From a virus, in the IMG/VR virus record IMGVR_UViG_3300023082_000258, positions 1 to 50,213 of that record: 50,213 bases of DNA. One strand, 5' to 3'. Positions 12,847 to 21,883 of this stretch are shown one piece after another. The notes under the pieces were generated by a model. It ran no database searches. It was given only the letters and a program-made list of their open reading frames with translations, and was not told the origin of the DNA. A program made the translations under genes and the position numbers. Position 1 is the first letter of the stretch, and each line of letters opens with the position of its first letter.

Positions 12847-14556
12847 ATGCCATGGAAGCCCTCGGCTCCTGGCGAGGTACCGACGCTCGGCTGGTACGTC
12901 ATCGACTGGATGACGGAGATGCTCGCGCGGCCCGCCGTCCTGGAGTACGAGCCGTTCGTCCCGTACCTCGAGCAGGAGGACTTCCTCCTCCGCTGGTACG
13001 AGATCGATCCCCTCACGGGCCGGTTTCGCCACGACCGCGGCTTGCTCGGCAGGCCGCGCGGCTGGGGTAAGTCCCCGATCCTTGCGGCGATCGCCGCGGC
13101 GGAGGGTCTCGCGGATGTTCTGCCGGACGGTTGGGATGCGGACGGCCAGCCAGTCGGCAAGCCGTGGACGACCGTGCGCACACCCTTGGTTCACATCGCT
13201 GCTGTGTCCGAAGAGCAGACGAAGAACACATGGCAGCCCCTGCTAGAGATGCTGCGCGAGGGCCCGGTCATCGACGAGTACCCCGGCCTCGAGCCGATGG
13301 ATACGATGGTCAACCTGCCGCGCGGCAAGATGCAGCAGGTCACAGCGTCAGCCCGCACCATCAAGGGCGCACCATCGACGTTCGCGGTCCTCGACCAGAC
13401 CGAGGAGTGGGTGCCGTCCAACGGTGGCCCCACGCTGGCGCAGAACATCCGGACGAACACCAGCAAGAACGGCGGCCGGACGCTCGAGTCTCCGAACGCG
13501 TTCATCCCTGGCCAACACTCAGTCGCTGAGGCGTCGGCGGCGTTCGCCGACTCGATCAAGTCGGGCAAGGCGCTGACCAAGGCATTTCTGTACGACCACC
13601 GCGAAGCGCCGGCCGACACCGACCTGTGGGAGCGCGAATCGCTGGTCGCGGGGATGCGTGTCGCCTACGGCGACTCCTCGGCGCACCCGGACGGTTGTGT
13701 GATCCACGATCCACCGTGTGCGCCTGGGCACGCGGATCTCGAGTCACTGGTAGTCCGCATCTGGGACCCCGCGTCCGACCCGCAGGTCTCGCGGAGCGAC
13801 TTCCTCAACCAGATCACCCACGCGTCGGACTCGTTCATCAGCCGGCCCGAGTGGAACTCGCGATCCATCCAGACGCTCGCTGATGCGGACGATCCCGTCG
13901 AGGTCGCTCCGCTCGCCAAGGGCGACATGATCACGATGGGCTTCGACGGCTCACGCAAACGCAAGCAAGGTGTCACTGACGCCACGGCCCTCGTCGGGTG
14001 CCGCGTCTCGGACGGCCTCACGTTCCCGATCGGGATATGGGAACAGCCGTCCAACGCCGGCGACGAGTGGCGCATCCCAACCGACGCGGTCGACGCCGCC
14101 GTCCGCGAAGCGTCCGCAACGTACAAGGTCGTCGGCTTCTACGCCGACCCCGCGAAGTGGGACGGCTTCGTCGCCCAGTGGGAAGCCCGCTACGGCGCCG
14201 ACCTGCTCGTGAAGTCGACACGGTCCAACCCCATCGAATGGTGGATGACCGGCGGTCGTGCGCGACTCGTGACCAGGGCGCTCGAGCAGTTCCTCGACGC
14301 GGTCCTCAACGGCGAGCTGATCCATGACGGGAACCGCACCCTCGCGGCTCACATCCTCAACGCGCGCCGCCGCAAGGTCACTGGCGGCTGGGGCATCTAC
14401 AAGGAGTACCCGGACTCTCCGAACAAGATCGACGCTGCGATCGCCGCAGTGCTCGCGTGGCAGGCGCGCATGGACGCTGTCGCCGCCGGCGTGCTCGAAC
14501 AACCCAAGCGCACATCCACCAAGGTGGGTCGCCTCGATCGAGGCCGCAGACAGTGA
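12847..14556 (+). CDS. terL: Terminase large subunit
   Basis: This 569-residue packaging motor has a Walker A-like GRPRGWGKSP at 69-78 and a Walker B with catalytic acid in FAVLDQTEEW at 179-188. The C-terminal RNase H-like nuclease begins at MGFDGSRKRKQGVTDATALV (first metal-binding D) and includes GFYADPAKWDG and NKIDAAIAAVLAW (final acid). The order and length match HK97-like/phage terminase. It hydrolyses ATP to translocate DNA into the prohead and cuts the genome end. Start is two bases after the terS stop, with a later CCATGG-like ATG. Confidence 0.93.
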   Translation: MPWKPSAPGEVPTLGWYVIDWMTEMLARPAVLEYEPFVPYLEQEDFLLRWYEIDPLTGRFRHDRGLLGRPRGWGKSPILAAIAAAEGLADVLPDGWDADGQPVGKPWTTVRTPLVHIAAVSEEQTKNTWQPLLEMLREGPVIDEYPGLEPMDTMVNLPRGKMQQVTASARTIKGAPSTFAVLDQTEEWVPSNGGPTLAQNIRTNTSKNGGRTLESPNAFIPGQHSVAEASAAFADSIKSGKALTKAFLYDHREAPADTDLWERESLVAGMRVAYGDSSAHPDGCVIHDPPCAPGHADLESLVVRIWDPASDPQVSRSDFLNQITHASDSFISRPEWNSRSIQTLADADDPVEVAPLAKGDMITMGFDGSRKRKQGVTDATALVGCRVSDGLTFPIGIWEQPSNAGDEWRIPTDAVDAAVREASATYKVVGFYADPAKWDGFVAQWEARYGADLLVKSTRSNPIEWWMTGGRARLVTRALEQFLDAVLNGELIHDGNRTLAAHILNARRRKVTGGWGIYKEYPDSPNKIDAAIAAVLAWQARMDAVAAGVLEQPKRTSTKVGRLDRGRRQ

Positions 14557-14570
14557 CGGAGGGAGGCCCC

Positions 14571-15992
14571 GTGGAGAAGAAGCCCGCGCACGGCAGCCCC
14601 GACTGGTGGTTCAAGGTGCTCGCGACCCGACTGGTTGATCGCCGCATCGGCCGGACCAACGGTAAGAAGTGGGACCGTTCGCAGCTGAAGTCCACCAAAT
14701 CTCGTCCGGGTCTTGAGCTGCTCGACGCCTACCGTCGCGGTGAGCCGCCCCTGCAGAACGTCGCCTCCGAGTGGCAGCCCCACGTGCGGGAGTTCATGCG
14801 CGTGAACCGCCTCCACATCGCGGACCTGCTGGTCGCCTCGTCAGCAAACCGTATGCAGCTGCGTGACTTCCGCACCGCGGCCGCTGACGACGAGGTCGGA
14901 GACCAGAGGGCACGCGACATCATGCGCCTCAACGGCATGAAGGTGAAGGCCCGTGACCTGCACACCGACATGTTGGCGCTCGGCGATGCGTACACGATCA
15001 CCACACCGAAGACGGCTGACGAGAAGTACGCCCGCATCACGGCGGAGTCGCCGCTGGAGGTCATCACGGCTCACGACCCCGTTACGGGCGAGATCGTCGC
15101 TGGCTTGAAGCTGTTCCGCGACGAATTTGACGGCGACGACATTGCGTACCTGTACCTCCCGGGTGTGATCAAGCGCGCGACCAAGCCCGGCGTCACCACG
15201 ATCACGGCGAGCGGGTTCCGCTTCTCCGACAAGTGGTCGTGGGACGACCAGTTCGGTCAGGACAAGACCGGCGAGGAGCTCGTGCCCGGCAACCGTCTCC
15301 CCATCGCCCGGTTCCAGAACCGCGACGGCGTCGGCGAGTTCGAACGCCACCTCGGCACCCTCGATCGCATCAACGACAAGATCGCGAACGAGTGGTGGCT
15401 GGGCAAGCTGCAGGCGCACCGGCAGGGCGCAGTCAAGGGCCTGCCCGATAAGGACGACGAAGACGAGGACATCGACTACACCGACGTCTTCATCCGTGAC
15501 CCCGCGGCCCTGTGGCGCGTCCCGAAGGACGTCGACTTCTGGGAGTCCAACACGACGGACATCACTTCGTTGAGCAACTCGATCCAGAAGGACCTCGAGC
15601 GCCTCGCAGCCGTCACGCAGATCGCGCTTGCGTCCATCACGCCCGACGCGGCAGACGGATCCGCCGAAGGTGCAGCGTTGATGCGTGAGGAGCACGTCTT
15701 CAAGGTGGAGGACCGCCTCGACCGTGCCGCCGGCGGATGGGCGCAGACCATGAGCCACGCGTTCTACTTCTCTGACGACGAGGATCGGGCCGAGCTCTCC
15801 CAGCTCGAGGCGTTGTGGGGTCCGATCGAACGGTTCAGTCTCGAGCAGAAGTCGCAGGCCGCCTCCCAGGTGAATGGCATCCTCCCGACTGAGGCGATCT
15901 ACACCGACATCCTTCAGTATCCGCCCGCTGAGGTCGCAAACCTGCGCGTCATGCGTGGCCGCGACATGCTCTACCAGGGCACGCCTGTCTGA
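14571..15992 (+). CDS. Portal protein
   Basis: This 473-residue protein fits the SPP1 gp6-like portal family. It has an N-terminal region with LLDAYRRGEPPLQN, NRLHIADLLVASSANRMQLR, a central DPVTGEIVAGLKL, and the C-terminal helical ITPDAADGSAEGAALMREE typical of the family. It should form the dodecameric DNA channel at the head vertex. The GTG at 14571 is preferred because GGGAGG (14561-14566) lies four bases upstream; an in-frame GTG at 14553 overlaps the TerL stop. Confidence 0.88.
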   Translation: MEKKPAHGSPDWWFKVLATRLVDRRIGRTNGKKWDRSQLKSTKSRPGLELLDAYRRGEPPLQNVASEWQPHVREFMRVNRLHIADLLVASSANRMQLRDFRTAAADDEVGDQRARDIMRLNGMKVKARDLHTDMLALGDAYTITTPKTADEKYARITAESPLEVITAHDPVTGEIVAGLKLFRDEFDGDDIAYLYLPGVIKRATKPGVTTITASGFRFSDKWSWDDQFGQDKTGEELVPGNRLPIARFQNRDGVGEFERHLGTLDRINDKIANEWWLGKLQAHRQGAVKGLPDKDDEDEDIDYTDVFIRDPAALWRVPKDVDFWESNTTDITSLSNSIQKDLERLAAVTQIALASITPDAADGSAEGAALMREEHVFKVEDRLDRAAGGWAQTMSHAFYFSDDEDRAELSQLEALWGPIERFSLEQKSQAASQVNGILPTEAIYTDILQYPPAEVANLRVMRGRDMLYQGTPV

Positions 15993-16957
15993 TGGATCAG
16001 CAGACGCAGGACCAGGTCGAGCGTCTGATCGCGGCCTACGCGGCGCAAGCCGCTCTGCAGGATCTCCGGGCACGGGAAGCGGCCGCATCGTTGTGGACTG
16101 GCTTCGCTGAGTGGTACAGCGCGGCAGCGGTCGCCGAAATCGCCTCTCAGGCTGCCGCGCAGTCGGTCGCCGGCCAGCAGGTCGCCGCGGGCCTCGCGCA
16201 GCAGTACGCCGCCACCCTGGTGAACCTGATGCGCGGGCCCACCGGCCGTCCGGCCGGTCCCCGAACCCGTTCGGTCCCCGCAGTCAGGCAGGGCGCCGAC
16301 CTGCTCGAGGTGTACAGCCGCCCAGCTGCGAAGTTCCGCCGGCAGTACGCCTTCACCGAAGACGACCAGGCGGCCACCACGGCGGCCCTTGAGCGTGCGC
16401 AGGAGCTCATCGAGACCGATCAGCTGCTCACACGCCGTGAAGTCACCCAGCAGACGTTCAAGTCGCTCGGCGTCAGACGACTCCGCAGGGTCATCCACCC
16501 GGAGTTGTCTGAGAGTGGCACGTGCGGCCTGTGCGTGGTGGCTTCGACCAGGACCTACGCCGTCGACGAGCTCATGTCGATCCACCCGCCGCACTGCAAG
16601 TGCACGTCCGCACCGGTCGACGGCGACGACGACCCAGGGCAGGTTCTCAACGAGAAGGATCTGCCCGGCTTGTACGCCGCCGCGGGCGGGACTTCGGCCG
16701 CCAAGCTGAAGCGGATCCGTGTCCGTCAGCACGGCGAGTACGGCCCGACCCTCGTCGACGCGGACCACTCATTCCGCGGCAAGCGGCAGGTCGGGCTCGA
16801 CGACGACCCGGAGCGGGCCATCAAGATGCTCGCCCAGCTCCGCCCCGTCCTGACCAGCCTGGAGGGCCGTGAGGCCGCCGGCGAAGACGTCACCGAGCCG
16901 CTGCGCTACCAGCGCGGCCTGATCGCTCGACTCGAAGCGGTCGCACCACCCCAGTAG
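15992..16957 (+). CDS. MuF-like head morphogenesis protein
   Basis: Helical residues 1-160 are followed by the MuF-type signature: SESGTCGLCVVASTRTYAVD and LMSIHPPHCKCTSAPV, cysteines and histidines that likely bind metal. Proteins of this kind follow the portal and enter the head as minor capsid components; some are maturation proteases, which I cannot show here. It overlaps the portal stop by one base. Length (321 residues) is normal. Confidence 0.75.
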   Translation: MDQQTQDQVERLIAAYAAQAALQDLRAREAAASLWTGFAEWYSAAAVAEIASQAAAQSVAGQQVAAGLAQQYAATLVNLMRGPTGRPAGPRTRSVPAVRQGADLLEVYSRPAAKFRRQYAFTEDDQAATTAALERAQELIETDQLLTRREVTQQTFKSLGVRRLRRVIHPELSESGTCGLCVVASTRTYAVDELMSIHPPHCKCTSAPVDGDDDPGQVLNEKDLPGLYAAAGGTSAAKLKRIRVRQHGEYGPTLVDADHSFRGKRQVGLDDDPERAIKMLAQLRPVLTSLEGREAAGEDVTEPLRYQRGLIARLEAVAPPQ

Positions 16958-16977
16958 CCCGCCATGGGCGCCCACCA

Positions 16978-16990
16978 CCCGACATGGGAG
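16978..16990 (+). repeat. Third copy of the CCCGACATGGGAG motif
   Basis: This copy lies six bases before the scaffold start and contains its GGGAG Shine-Dalgarno. The other two copies precede the small terminase gene 4.8 kb upstream. Confidence 0.6.
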
Positions 16991-16995
16991 ACAGC

Positions 16996-17763
16996 ATGAA
17001 CACCACCTGCCCGCGCATCACCAAGCCGGCCGACCTCCACGCTCCTGGCGCGATCGAGCAGCTCATCGCCTTCCACCGCCAGACCTTCGGCGGATGGACG
17101 ATGGAAGATCCCACCGATCCTCCGACCGATCCCCCCACGGACCCGCCCACGGACCCGCCGACCGATCCCCCGAAGGATCTCGGGTTCCCGGCGAACACGC
17201 CCGTCGCCGAGATGACGGTGGCGCAACAGGCCGCCTACTACCAGGACAAGGCCCGCAAGCACGAGGACCGCAACAAGGAGTGGCAGCGCACCTTGGGCGG
17301 GAAGACCGCGGCTGAGGTGGCTGCCGAGCGAGCCGAGCTCGAGACACTCCGAGCCGCCAGCCTCACCGACAGCGAGAAGGCCGTCGAGGACGCGAAGAAG
17401 GCCGGCAAGGCCGAGTCGGATGCCCAGTGGGGCACGAAGCTCGTGGCCGCCAAGTTCGAAGGCGCGCTGTCGCACCTCGACGAGGACCGCATCAAGACGA
17501 TCTTGGACACCCTCGATCTCTCCAAATTCATCACCGACAACGGCGACGTGGACACCGACAAGGTGAAGTCCACGGCCGCCGCACTGGCCCCAGCCGACAC
17601 GGGAGCGGGCAACGAAGACAGGCGCGACTACGGCGGAGGACGCCGCGGGCCTGGAAGCGGATCCGGAGGCACAGGCGGCTCAGCACCTGGTGGCGGCATC
17701 GCCGCCAGGCGAGAAGCCCTCCGCGCCGAACGAGAAGCCAAGAAAACCAACTCCAACGTCTGA
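16996..17763 (+). CDS. Scaffolding protein
   Basis: This 255-residue protein lies directly before decoration and capsid genes. It is highly charged and helical (residues 80-150, including AAEVAAERAELETLRAAS) and ends in a glycine-rich stretch and a basic tail, as typical phage scaffolds do. Residues 36-62 contain five to six TDPP repeats, an unusual extended linker. It should guide capsid assembly and leave or be degraded afterwards. The ATG at 16996 is chosen over 16984 because the Shine-Dalgarno lies between them. Confidence 0.75.
   Translation: MNTTCPRITKPADLHAPGAIEQLIAFHRQTFGGWTMEDPTDPPTDPPTDPPTDPPTDPPKDLGFPANTPVAEMTVAQQAAYYQDKARKHEDRNKEWQRTLGGKTAAEVAAERAELETLRAASLTDSEKAVEDAKKAGKAESDAQWGTKLVAAKFEGALSHLDEDRIKTILDTLDLSKFITDNGDVDTDKVKSTAAALAPADTGAGNEDRRDYGGGRRGPGSGSGGTGGSAPGGGIAARREALRAEREAKKTNSNV
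17103..17175 (+). repeat. TDPP-coding tandem repeat
   Basis: Twelve-base units encoding T-D-P-P repeat about five times in the scaffold gene (variants of ACGGACCCGCCC and ACCGATCCCCCC). Such arrays expand and contract easily. Confidence 0.7.
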
Positions 17764-17776
17764 AAGGACACCAGTC

Positions 17777-18142
17777 ATGCCCGGTCTCAAGACCAAGCAG
17801 TACGGCACCGGTGACTACTCCTGGATGCGGAACACCGACGGCCTCGACGAGGCAATCACCGGTGTCATCGACATCTCGGACTTCACCGCCGGCACGCACT
17901 TCCCGGACGGCTACCTCCGCTCCGGAACCCCCGTCCGCATCGACGACCTCGACGACATCCGCCCCTGGGCCGACGTCTCCGGCGCCGTCCTCGGCTTCCT
18001 CAAGGGCGACTTCAAGACGGACGGCGTCGAAGACGTCAACGTCGCGGTCATCACGCGAGGGAACATCAAGACCGCCAAGCTGCCGGTCACCTTCACCGTC
18101 CCCACCACTGCGGTCCAGTACCGCTTCTTCTTCGGGAGCTGA
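17777..18142 (+). CDS. Head decoration protein
   Basis: This 121-residue beta-rich protein sits between scaffold and major capsid, the position of lambda gpD-like decoration proteins. Its sequence includes GVIDISDFTAGTHFPDGYLR, SGTPVRIDDLDDIRPW and the closing VPTTAVQYRFFFGS. It should cap capsomers and stabilise the head. AAAGGA (17763-17768) acts as the Shine-Dalgarno. The assignment rests on position and size. Confidence 0.65.
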   Translation: MPGLKTKQYGTGDYSWMRNTDGLDEAITGVIDISDFTAGTHFPDGYLRSGTPVRIDDLDDIRPWADVSGAVLGFLKGDFKTDGVEDVNVAVITRGNIKTAKLPVTFTVPTTAVQYRFFFGS

Positions 18143-18148
18143 CGAACC

Positions 18149-19198
18149 ATGCCACTCTGGACTGATCTCATCGATCCCGTCGAGGCCACCGCCATCGCCC
18201 GGGAGGAGCAGTACGAGATCGAGCGCCGCCGCGGCGGCACGCTCGCTCGATTCCTGCCCAACGTGCTCGTCGACTCCGACCACGTCAAGTTCTACCCGGG
18301 CGTCAACGGCCTGGTCGACGCTGCGCGCTACCGCGCCTTCAACGCCCGGCCCGAGGTCGGCAAGGGGCAGGGAGCCAAGGCCAGCACCATCGACCTGCCC
18401 TCCATCGCCCGCACCGAGCCGATCGACGAGCAGACGCAGAAGGACTTCCGGCGCCTGTCCGACGACCGGATCAAGAAGAGCGTCGAGTCCGCGATCCGGC
18501 GGAACGTGCAGGCCATCTCCCAGACCCAGGAGATCGCCCGCGGCAAGGTCATCGACGCGGGCGCCCTGCTCGTCGACGAGGACAACTTCTACATCAACGA
18601 CGTGTTCGGTCGTGACGGCGCACTGTCAGTCGCAGCTGGCACGGGCAACTGGTGGGCTGACGCGGCGGTCGACCGCCTGTCGGCGCTCAGCGCCTGGTCG
18701 GACGTCTACGCGACGTTCAACGACGACAGCCGTCCCGGCCGTCTCGTGTTCGGCAGCCGCGCCGCCTACAACGCGTTCGCGGCCGGCAACCAGTTCAAGA
18801 CGCTGGTCGGCGCCGCCGCGTCGCGTCCGCCGCTCGCCGGGGAGGTCACGTCGTATGTCGCGTCCGCCGGCCTGCCGGAGTTCGAGATCTACGAGCGCCG
18901 CGTGTCGATCGAGGGCACGATGACGGCCGTCCTCAACCCCAAGAAGGTCTACTTCCTGCCCGAGCCGGTCGACCCGGACGAGGAAGAGGGCTCACTCCTG
19001 GGCGCCACGTACTGGGGACTCACCATCTCCGCCGGGTACGAGGGTTGGGGTATCGAGGAGGACGAGCAGGCCGGCATCGTCTGCGGCGTCTTCAAGGACG
19101 AGAAGGTCGGTTCCTCGATCGAGGTGGAGGGGGACTCGATCGGTGAGCCGATCGCGGCCAACCCGAACGCCGCGATGGCGATCCAGGTGCTCCAGTGA
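18149..19198 (+). CDS. Major capsid protein
   Basis: This 349-residue protein resembles the lambda gpE-like (Phage_cap_E) family. It starts LIDPVEATAIAREEQYEIER and has the typical FLPNVLVDSDHVKFYPG, a long basic helix (DFRRLSDDRIKKSVESAIRR) and a C-terminal VYFLPEPVDPDEEEG, TYWGLTISAGYEGWGI and NPNAAMAIQVLQ. It forms the icosahedral shell. It is followed at a GTGA overlap by a small coiled-coil gene. Confidence 0.88.
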   Translation: MPLWTDLIDPVEATAIAREEQYEIERRRGGTLARFLPNVLVDSDHVKFYPGVNGLVDAARYRAFNARPEVGKGQGAKASTIDLPSIARTEPIDEQTQKDFRRLSDDRIKKSVESAIRRNVQAISQTQEIARGKVIDAGALLVDEDNFYINDVFGRDGALSVAAGTGNWWADAAVDRLSALSAWSDVYATFNDDSRPGRLVFGSRAAYNAFAAGNQFKTLVGAAASRPPLAGEVTSYVASAGLPEFEIYERRVSIEGTMTAVLNPKKVYFLPEPVDPDEEEGSLLGATYWGLTISAGYEGWGIEEDEQAGIVCGVFKDEKVGSSIEVEGDSIGEPIAANPNAAMAIQVLQ

Positions 19199-19629
19199 GC
19201 GCCGTCATGAGGTACACGGTCATCCGGCCTCACCCGGTGACCGGCGTCGTGTCGATCCTGCGGGAGGGTGAGCCCGTGCCCGACTGGGCCGACGACCTCG
19301 TCCACGAGGACGACCTCGTCGAGGTCGAAGCCCCGGCCGCCGTCAAGCCCTCGGGCACCGACGACGAGCGGGTCACGGAGGCCGAAGAGGTCGCACGAGT
19401 GGCCACCGAGGCACTCACGACCGCGGAGTCGCGGATCAGCGAGCTCGAGGACGAGCTCGAGGCCGCGATCGCCGAGAAGGTTGCCGTCCGCGGCTACCCC
19501 GACGGCGACCCTTCCGAGGACTGGAAGGGCGACGAGCTCGACGCCTACGCCGCCGCGAAGACGGTCGACATCAGCGCGGCGAAGAACAAGGCCGAGAAGG
19601 CCGCCGCACTGCTGGCAGCGCAGAACTGA
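19195..19629 (+). CDS. Capsid-adjacent coiled-coil protein (144 aa)
   Basis: The first 45 residues are beta-type (MRYTVIRPHPVTGVVSILRE). Residues 60-100 form an acidic coiled coil with ELEDELEAA, and the C-terminus is alanine/lysine-rich. Proteins with this position often act as head-tail or capsid accessory factors. I do not recognise the family. Confidence 0.55.
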   Translation: MSAVMRYTVIRPHPVTGVVSILREGEPVPDWADDLVHEDDLVEVEAPAAVKPSGTDDERVTEAEEVARVATEALTTAESRISELEDELEAAIAEKVAVRGYPDGDPSEDWKGDELDAYAAAKTVDISAAKNKAEKAAALLAAQN

Positions 19630-19645
19630 CGGGAAGGGGCGCCGC

Positions 19646-20041
19646 ATGGGACTCACACTCAGCCTCCCCGAGCTCGAGGCCCAGTGGCGCCCCATCCCTG
19701 ACGAGCAGACGGAGAAGGCAGAGGCGCTCATTCAGCGCGCGATCTCTCTTCTCCGTCTGCGGGTCCCCAACCTCGACACGAGGGTCGATGAGAACTCCGA
19801 CCTGATGGTCGTTGCCAAGGGCGTCGTGATCGACATGATCAAGCGCGCCCTGCCCGCCGACGGCGACGACACCGGCGGCGGCGAGGTCAGCCAGCACCTA
19901 CAGGTCGCAGGGCCCTTCACGGACCAGAAGCTCTTCCGCACGGCATCCAAGAACCTGTACATCCTCGACCAGGAGCTCGCTCTACTCGGCCGCCGCGGTG
20001 GCCGCCGGGTCGGAACGATCTACACCCCGCCTGGTCGATGA
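19646..20041 (+). CDS. Head-tail connector, Gp15/Gp19-type
   Basis: At 131 residues, with LTLPELEAQWRP-like N-terminus (LTLSLPELEAQWRPI), a helical ALIQRAISLLRLRVPNL and a conserved VVIDMIKRAL, it fits the phage Gp19/Gp15/Gp42 adaptor family that binds beneath the portal. GGGAAGGGG (19631-19639) precedes the ATG. The gene is followed by stopper, gp10-like and terminator genes in canonical order. Confidence 0.75.
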   Translation: MGLTLSLPELEAQWRPIPDEQTEKAEALIQRAISLLRLRVPNLDTRVDENSDLMVVAKGVVIDMIKRALPADGDDTGGGEVSQHLQVAGPFTDQKLFRTASKNLYILDQELALLGRRGGRRVGTIYTPPGR

Positions 20042-20400
20042 ACTTCCCCTACGGCTTCACCGCCACCGTCGAGCGCCCCACAGGCTTCGACGACGAGGGC
20101 ATCTCGCTCGAGTCCGAGTTCCCCGACAAGACCATCGCGCGGTGCGCTCGCGACCAGGTGAGCACTGTCGAGACCGTCGACGGCGCGCAGGTCGTCGTCA
20201 CCAAGGAGCGGATCCTGTGTGACGACCCTGACGCCGATGTTCACGAGTCTGACGTGCTGATCCTGCCGGACGGCACCCGCTGGAACGTCACCGGCGAACC
20301 AGACCGCCCCAGCAGCCCGTTCTCAGGCTGGAACCCCGGGTGCGTCATCCCCGTCGAGCGCGCTGCCGGCGCCACACCCCCTCAGCCCATCGAGGAGTGA
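20038..20400 (+). CDS. Head-tail stopper-like protein
   Basis: The 120-residue beta-rich protein (FTATVERPTGFDDEGISLE, VVVTKERILCDDPDADVHES, VLILPDGTRWNVTGEPDRP) matches the usual neck stopper/HK97 gp7-like pattern. The WNVTG-DRP phrase is typical. The position after the connector fits. The assignment is by position and pattern. Confidence 0.65.
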   Translation: MNFPYGFTATVERPTGFDDEGISLESEFPDKTIARCARDQVSTVETVDGAQVVVTKERILCDDPDADVHESDVLILPDGTRWNVTGEPDRPSSPFSGWNPGCVIPVERAAGATPPQPIEE

Positions 20401-20402
20401 CC

Positions 20403-20765
20403 ATGGCCGACGTCGAGTACAAGCACGACTACCGCGCCGTGCCGCAACTGGCCAGATCGGCCGAGATGCACATGGTCATGATCGATAAGGCGTTCGACGC
20501 GAAGGACTTCGCGGTTTCGATCAGCCCCGACGCGCCCCCCTACGGCGAGGGGTACATCGCCTCGTTCGAGGTCGACGGCTCCAAGTACGAGACCATCAAC
20601 GGTTTCAAGCGCGCGGTCGCGCAGCTGGTCAACACGTCGGACCATGCCTGGTACGTCGAGCGAGGCACCGACCGGTCGTCCGGAATCTCTTCGACGGCCC
20701 CGTCGCCCTACGGGCGCGGTCACCATGTGCTGTCCCGCACCATCGACTTCCTAGAGCACTCCTGA
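20403..20765 (+). CDS. HK97 gp10-like tail completion protein
   Basis: This 120-residue protein lies between stopper and tail terminator. It contains YIASFEVDGSKYETINGFKR, HAWYVERGTDRSSG and GHHVLSRTIDFLE, which match the pattern of gp10-like minor tail/neck proteins (a YVExGT phrase before a terminal helix). A role in connecting head and tail is inferred. Confidence 0.65.
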   Translation: MADVEYKHDYRAVPQLARSAEMHMVMIDKAFDAKDFAVSISPDAPPYGEGYIASFEVDGSKYETINGFKRAVAQLVNTSDHAWYVERGTDRSSGISSTAPSPYGRGHHVLSRTIDFLEHS

Positions 20766-21196
20766 TGGCGGTCGACGCGTGGGGGTTCGAACCCTTCACG
20801 GACGAAGACCTCACCGGAGACATCGAGGTCGCTCTCAAGGCGTACCTGAAGCCGGCCGGCCGAACCGTGACACAACTGATGTCCTGGGACAAGCCCGGCG
20901 ACCTGCCGGCCATCCGGATCCAGCGCATCGGCGGCGGCCAAGGCGACGACGCGGAGACCACGGACCTGCCGCGCGTGCTCATCAACTGCTACGCCATCCC
21001 GACGCGTGACAACCCGCGCGCGTCACAGCGAATCGCTGCGGACGTCGAGCGGCGCATGACAGCCATCCATGGCCTGTGGGTCGACGGCACCGTCCTCGAC
21101 TCCGCCACCAAAGACTCCGGACCGGTCACACGGTTCTGGGACGACCCATCCATCCGGGTCACCGAACTCATCTACAGCGTCACCGTGCGCATCTGA
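20765..21196 (+). CDS. Tail terminator-like protein
   Basis: The 143-residue protein has an N-terminal VALKAYLKPAGRTVTQLMSW, LPAIRIQRIGGG, VLINCYAIPTRDNPRASQRI and a final VTELIYSVTVRI. This alpha/beta pattern is typical of gpU/terminator-like proteins directly before the tail tube gene. It caps the tail tube and stops its growth (family knowledge). Overlap with the previous stop is one base. Confidence 0.65.
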   Translation: MAVDAWGFEPFTDEDLTGDIEVALKAYLKPAGRTVTQLMSWDKPGDLPAIRIQRIGGGQGDDAETTDLPRVLINCYAIPTRDNPRASQRIAADVERRMTAIHGLWVDGTVLDSATKDSGPVTRFWDDPSIRVTELIYSVTVRI

Positions 21197-21209
21197 AGAA
21201 GGAGCCATC

Positions 21210-21857
21210 ATGGCATTCGAAGACGTCGCTGGTTTCAAGGACCAGCTGATTCGCAAGGCCCTCCGCGGCGCCGGGTTCGTGGCACCGTATGCGACCGCCG
21301 CCCTGGAGACCATCTCGGGCCCGTCCGGCGCGCTCGTCATCCCGTCGGGCTACGTCAGCCTCGGCAAGCTCTCCACCGACGGCGCCGAGCGCACGACCGA
21401 CCAGGAGATCACCGACATCCGCGGCTGGGGCGACAGCGCCCCCGCGCGACGGGACATCGACAGCGAGACCGACTCGATGACTATCACCGCGATCGAGACC
21501 AAGAAGCGGGTCATCGAGCTGTCGGAGAACATCGACCTCACCGGCGTGGTCCCGGACACCAACGGCGAGATCTCGTTCGACAAGCCCAACACCCCCGTCA
21601 CGAGGGACTGGCGCTGGCTCGCCCTGGCCAAGGACATCAACAAGGCCAACGGCCTCGAGGTGTTCTGCGGGATCCACTACCCGAAGGCCAACTTCAACCG
21701 CAACGGCAGCCAGACGTTCCAGGCCGGCGACAACCCCCTCGCCTACCCCCTGAGCGTCAACGCCCTCCAGGACGCCGCGGCGGGCACCGCAGTCCGCATC
21801 TTCTGGGCCGGTCCCGGACTCGCGGGCCTCGTCGCCGACATGGGCTTCGTGGCCTGA
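21210..21857 (+). CDS. Major tail tube protein
   Basis: This 215-residue protein is preceded by GAAGGAG (21198-21204) and starts with the tube-like pattern of phage tail proteins: GYVSLGKLSTDGAERTTDQE, DIRGWGDSAPARRDID, SETDSMTITAIETKKRVIEL. It lies between the terminator and chaperone genes, and the strong ribosome-binding site fits a highly expressed structural gene. It polymerises around the tape measure. Confidence 0.82.
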   Translation: MAFEDVAGFKDQLIRKALRGAGFVAPYATAALETISGPSGALVIPSGYVSLGKLSTDGAERTTDQEITDIRGWGDSAPARRDIDSETDSMTITAIETKKRVIELSENIDLTGVVPDTNGEISFDKPNTPVTRDWRWLALAKDINKANGLEVFCGIHYPKANFNRNGSQTFQAGDNPLAYPLSVNALQDAAAGTAVRIFWAGPGLAGLVADMGFVA

Positions 21858-21883
21858 CCATCACCACTCACCAGGAGATCAGC

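Noticed and set aside
11384-12853. Long minus-strand open frame opposite HNH and terS
   Set aside because: It mirrors real plus-strand genes in high-GC DNA, has arginine-rich low-complexity translation and no recognisable domain.
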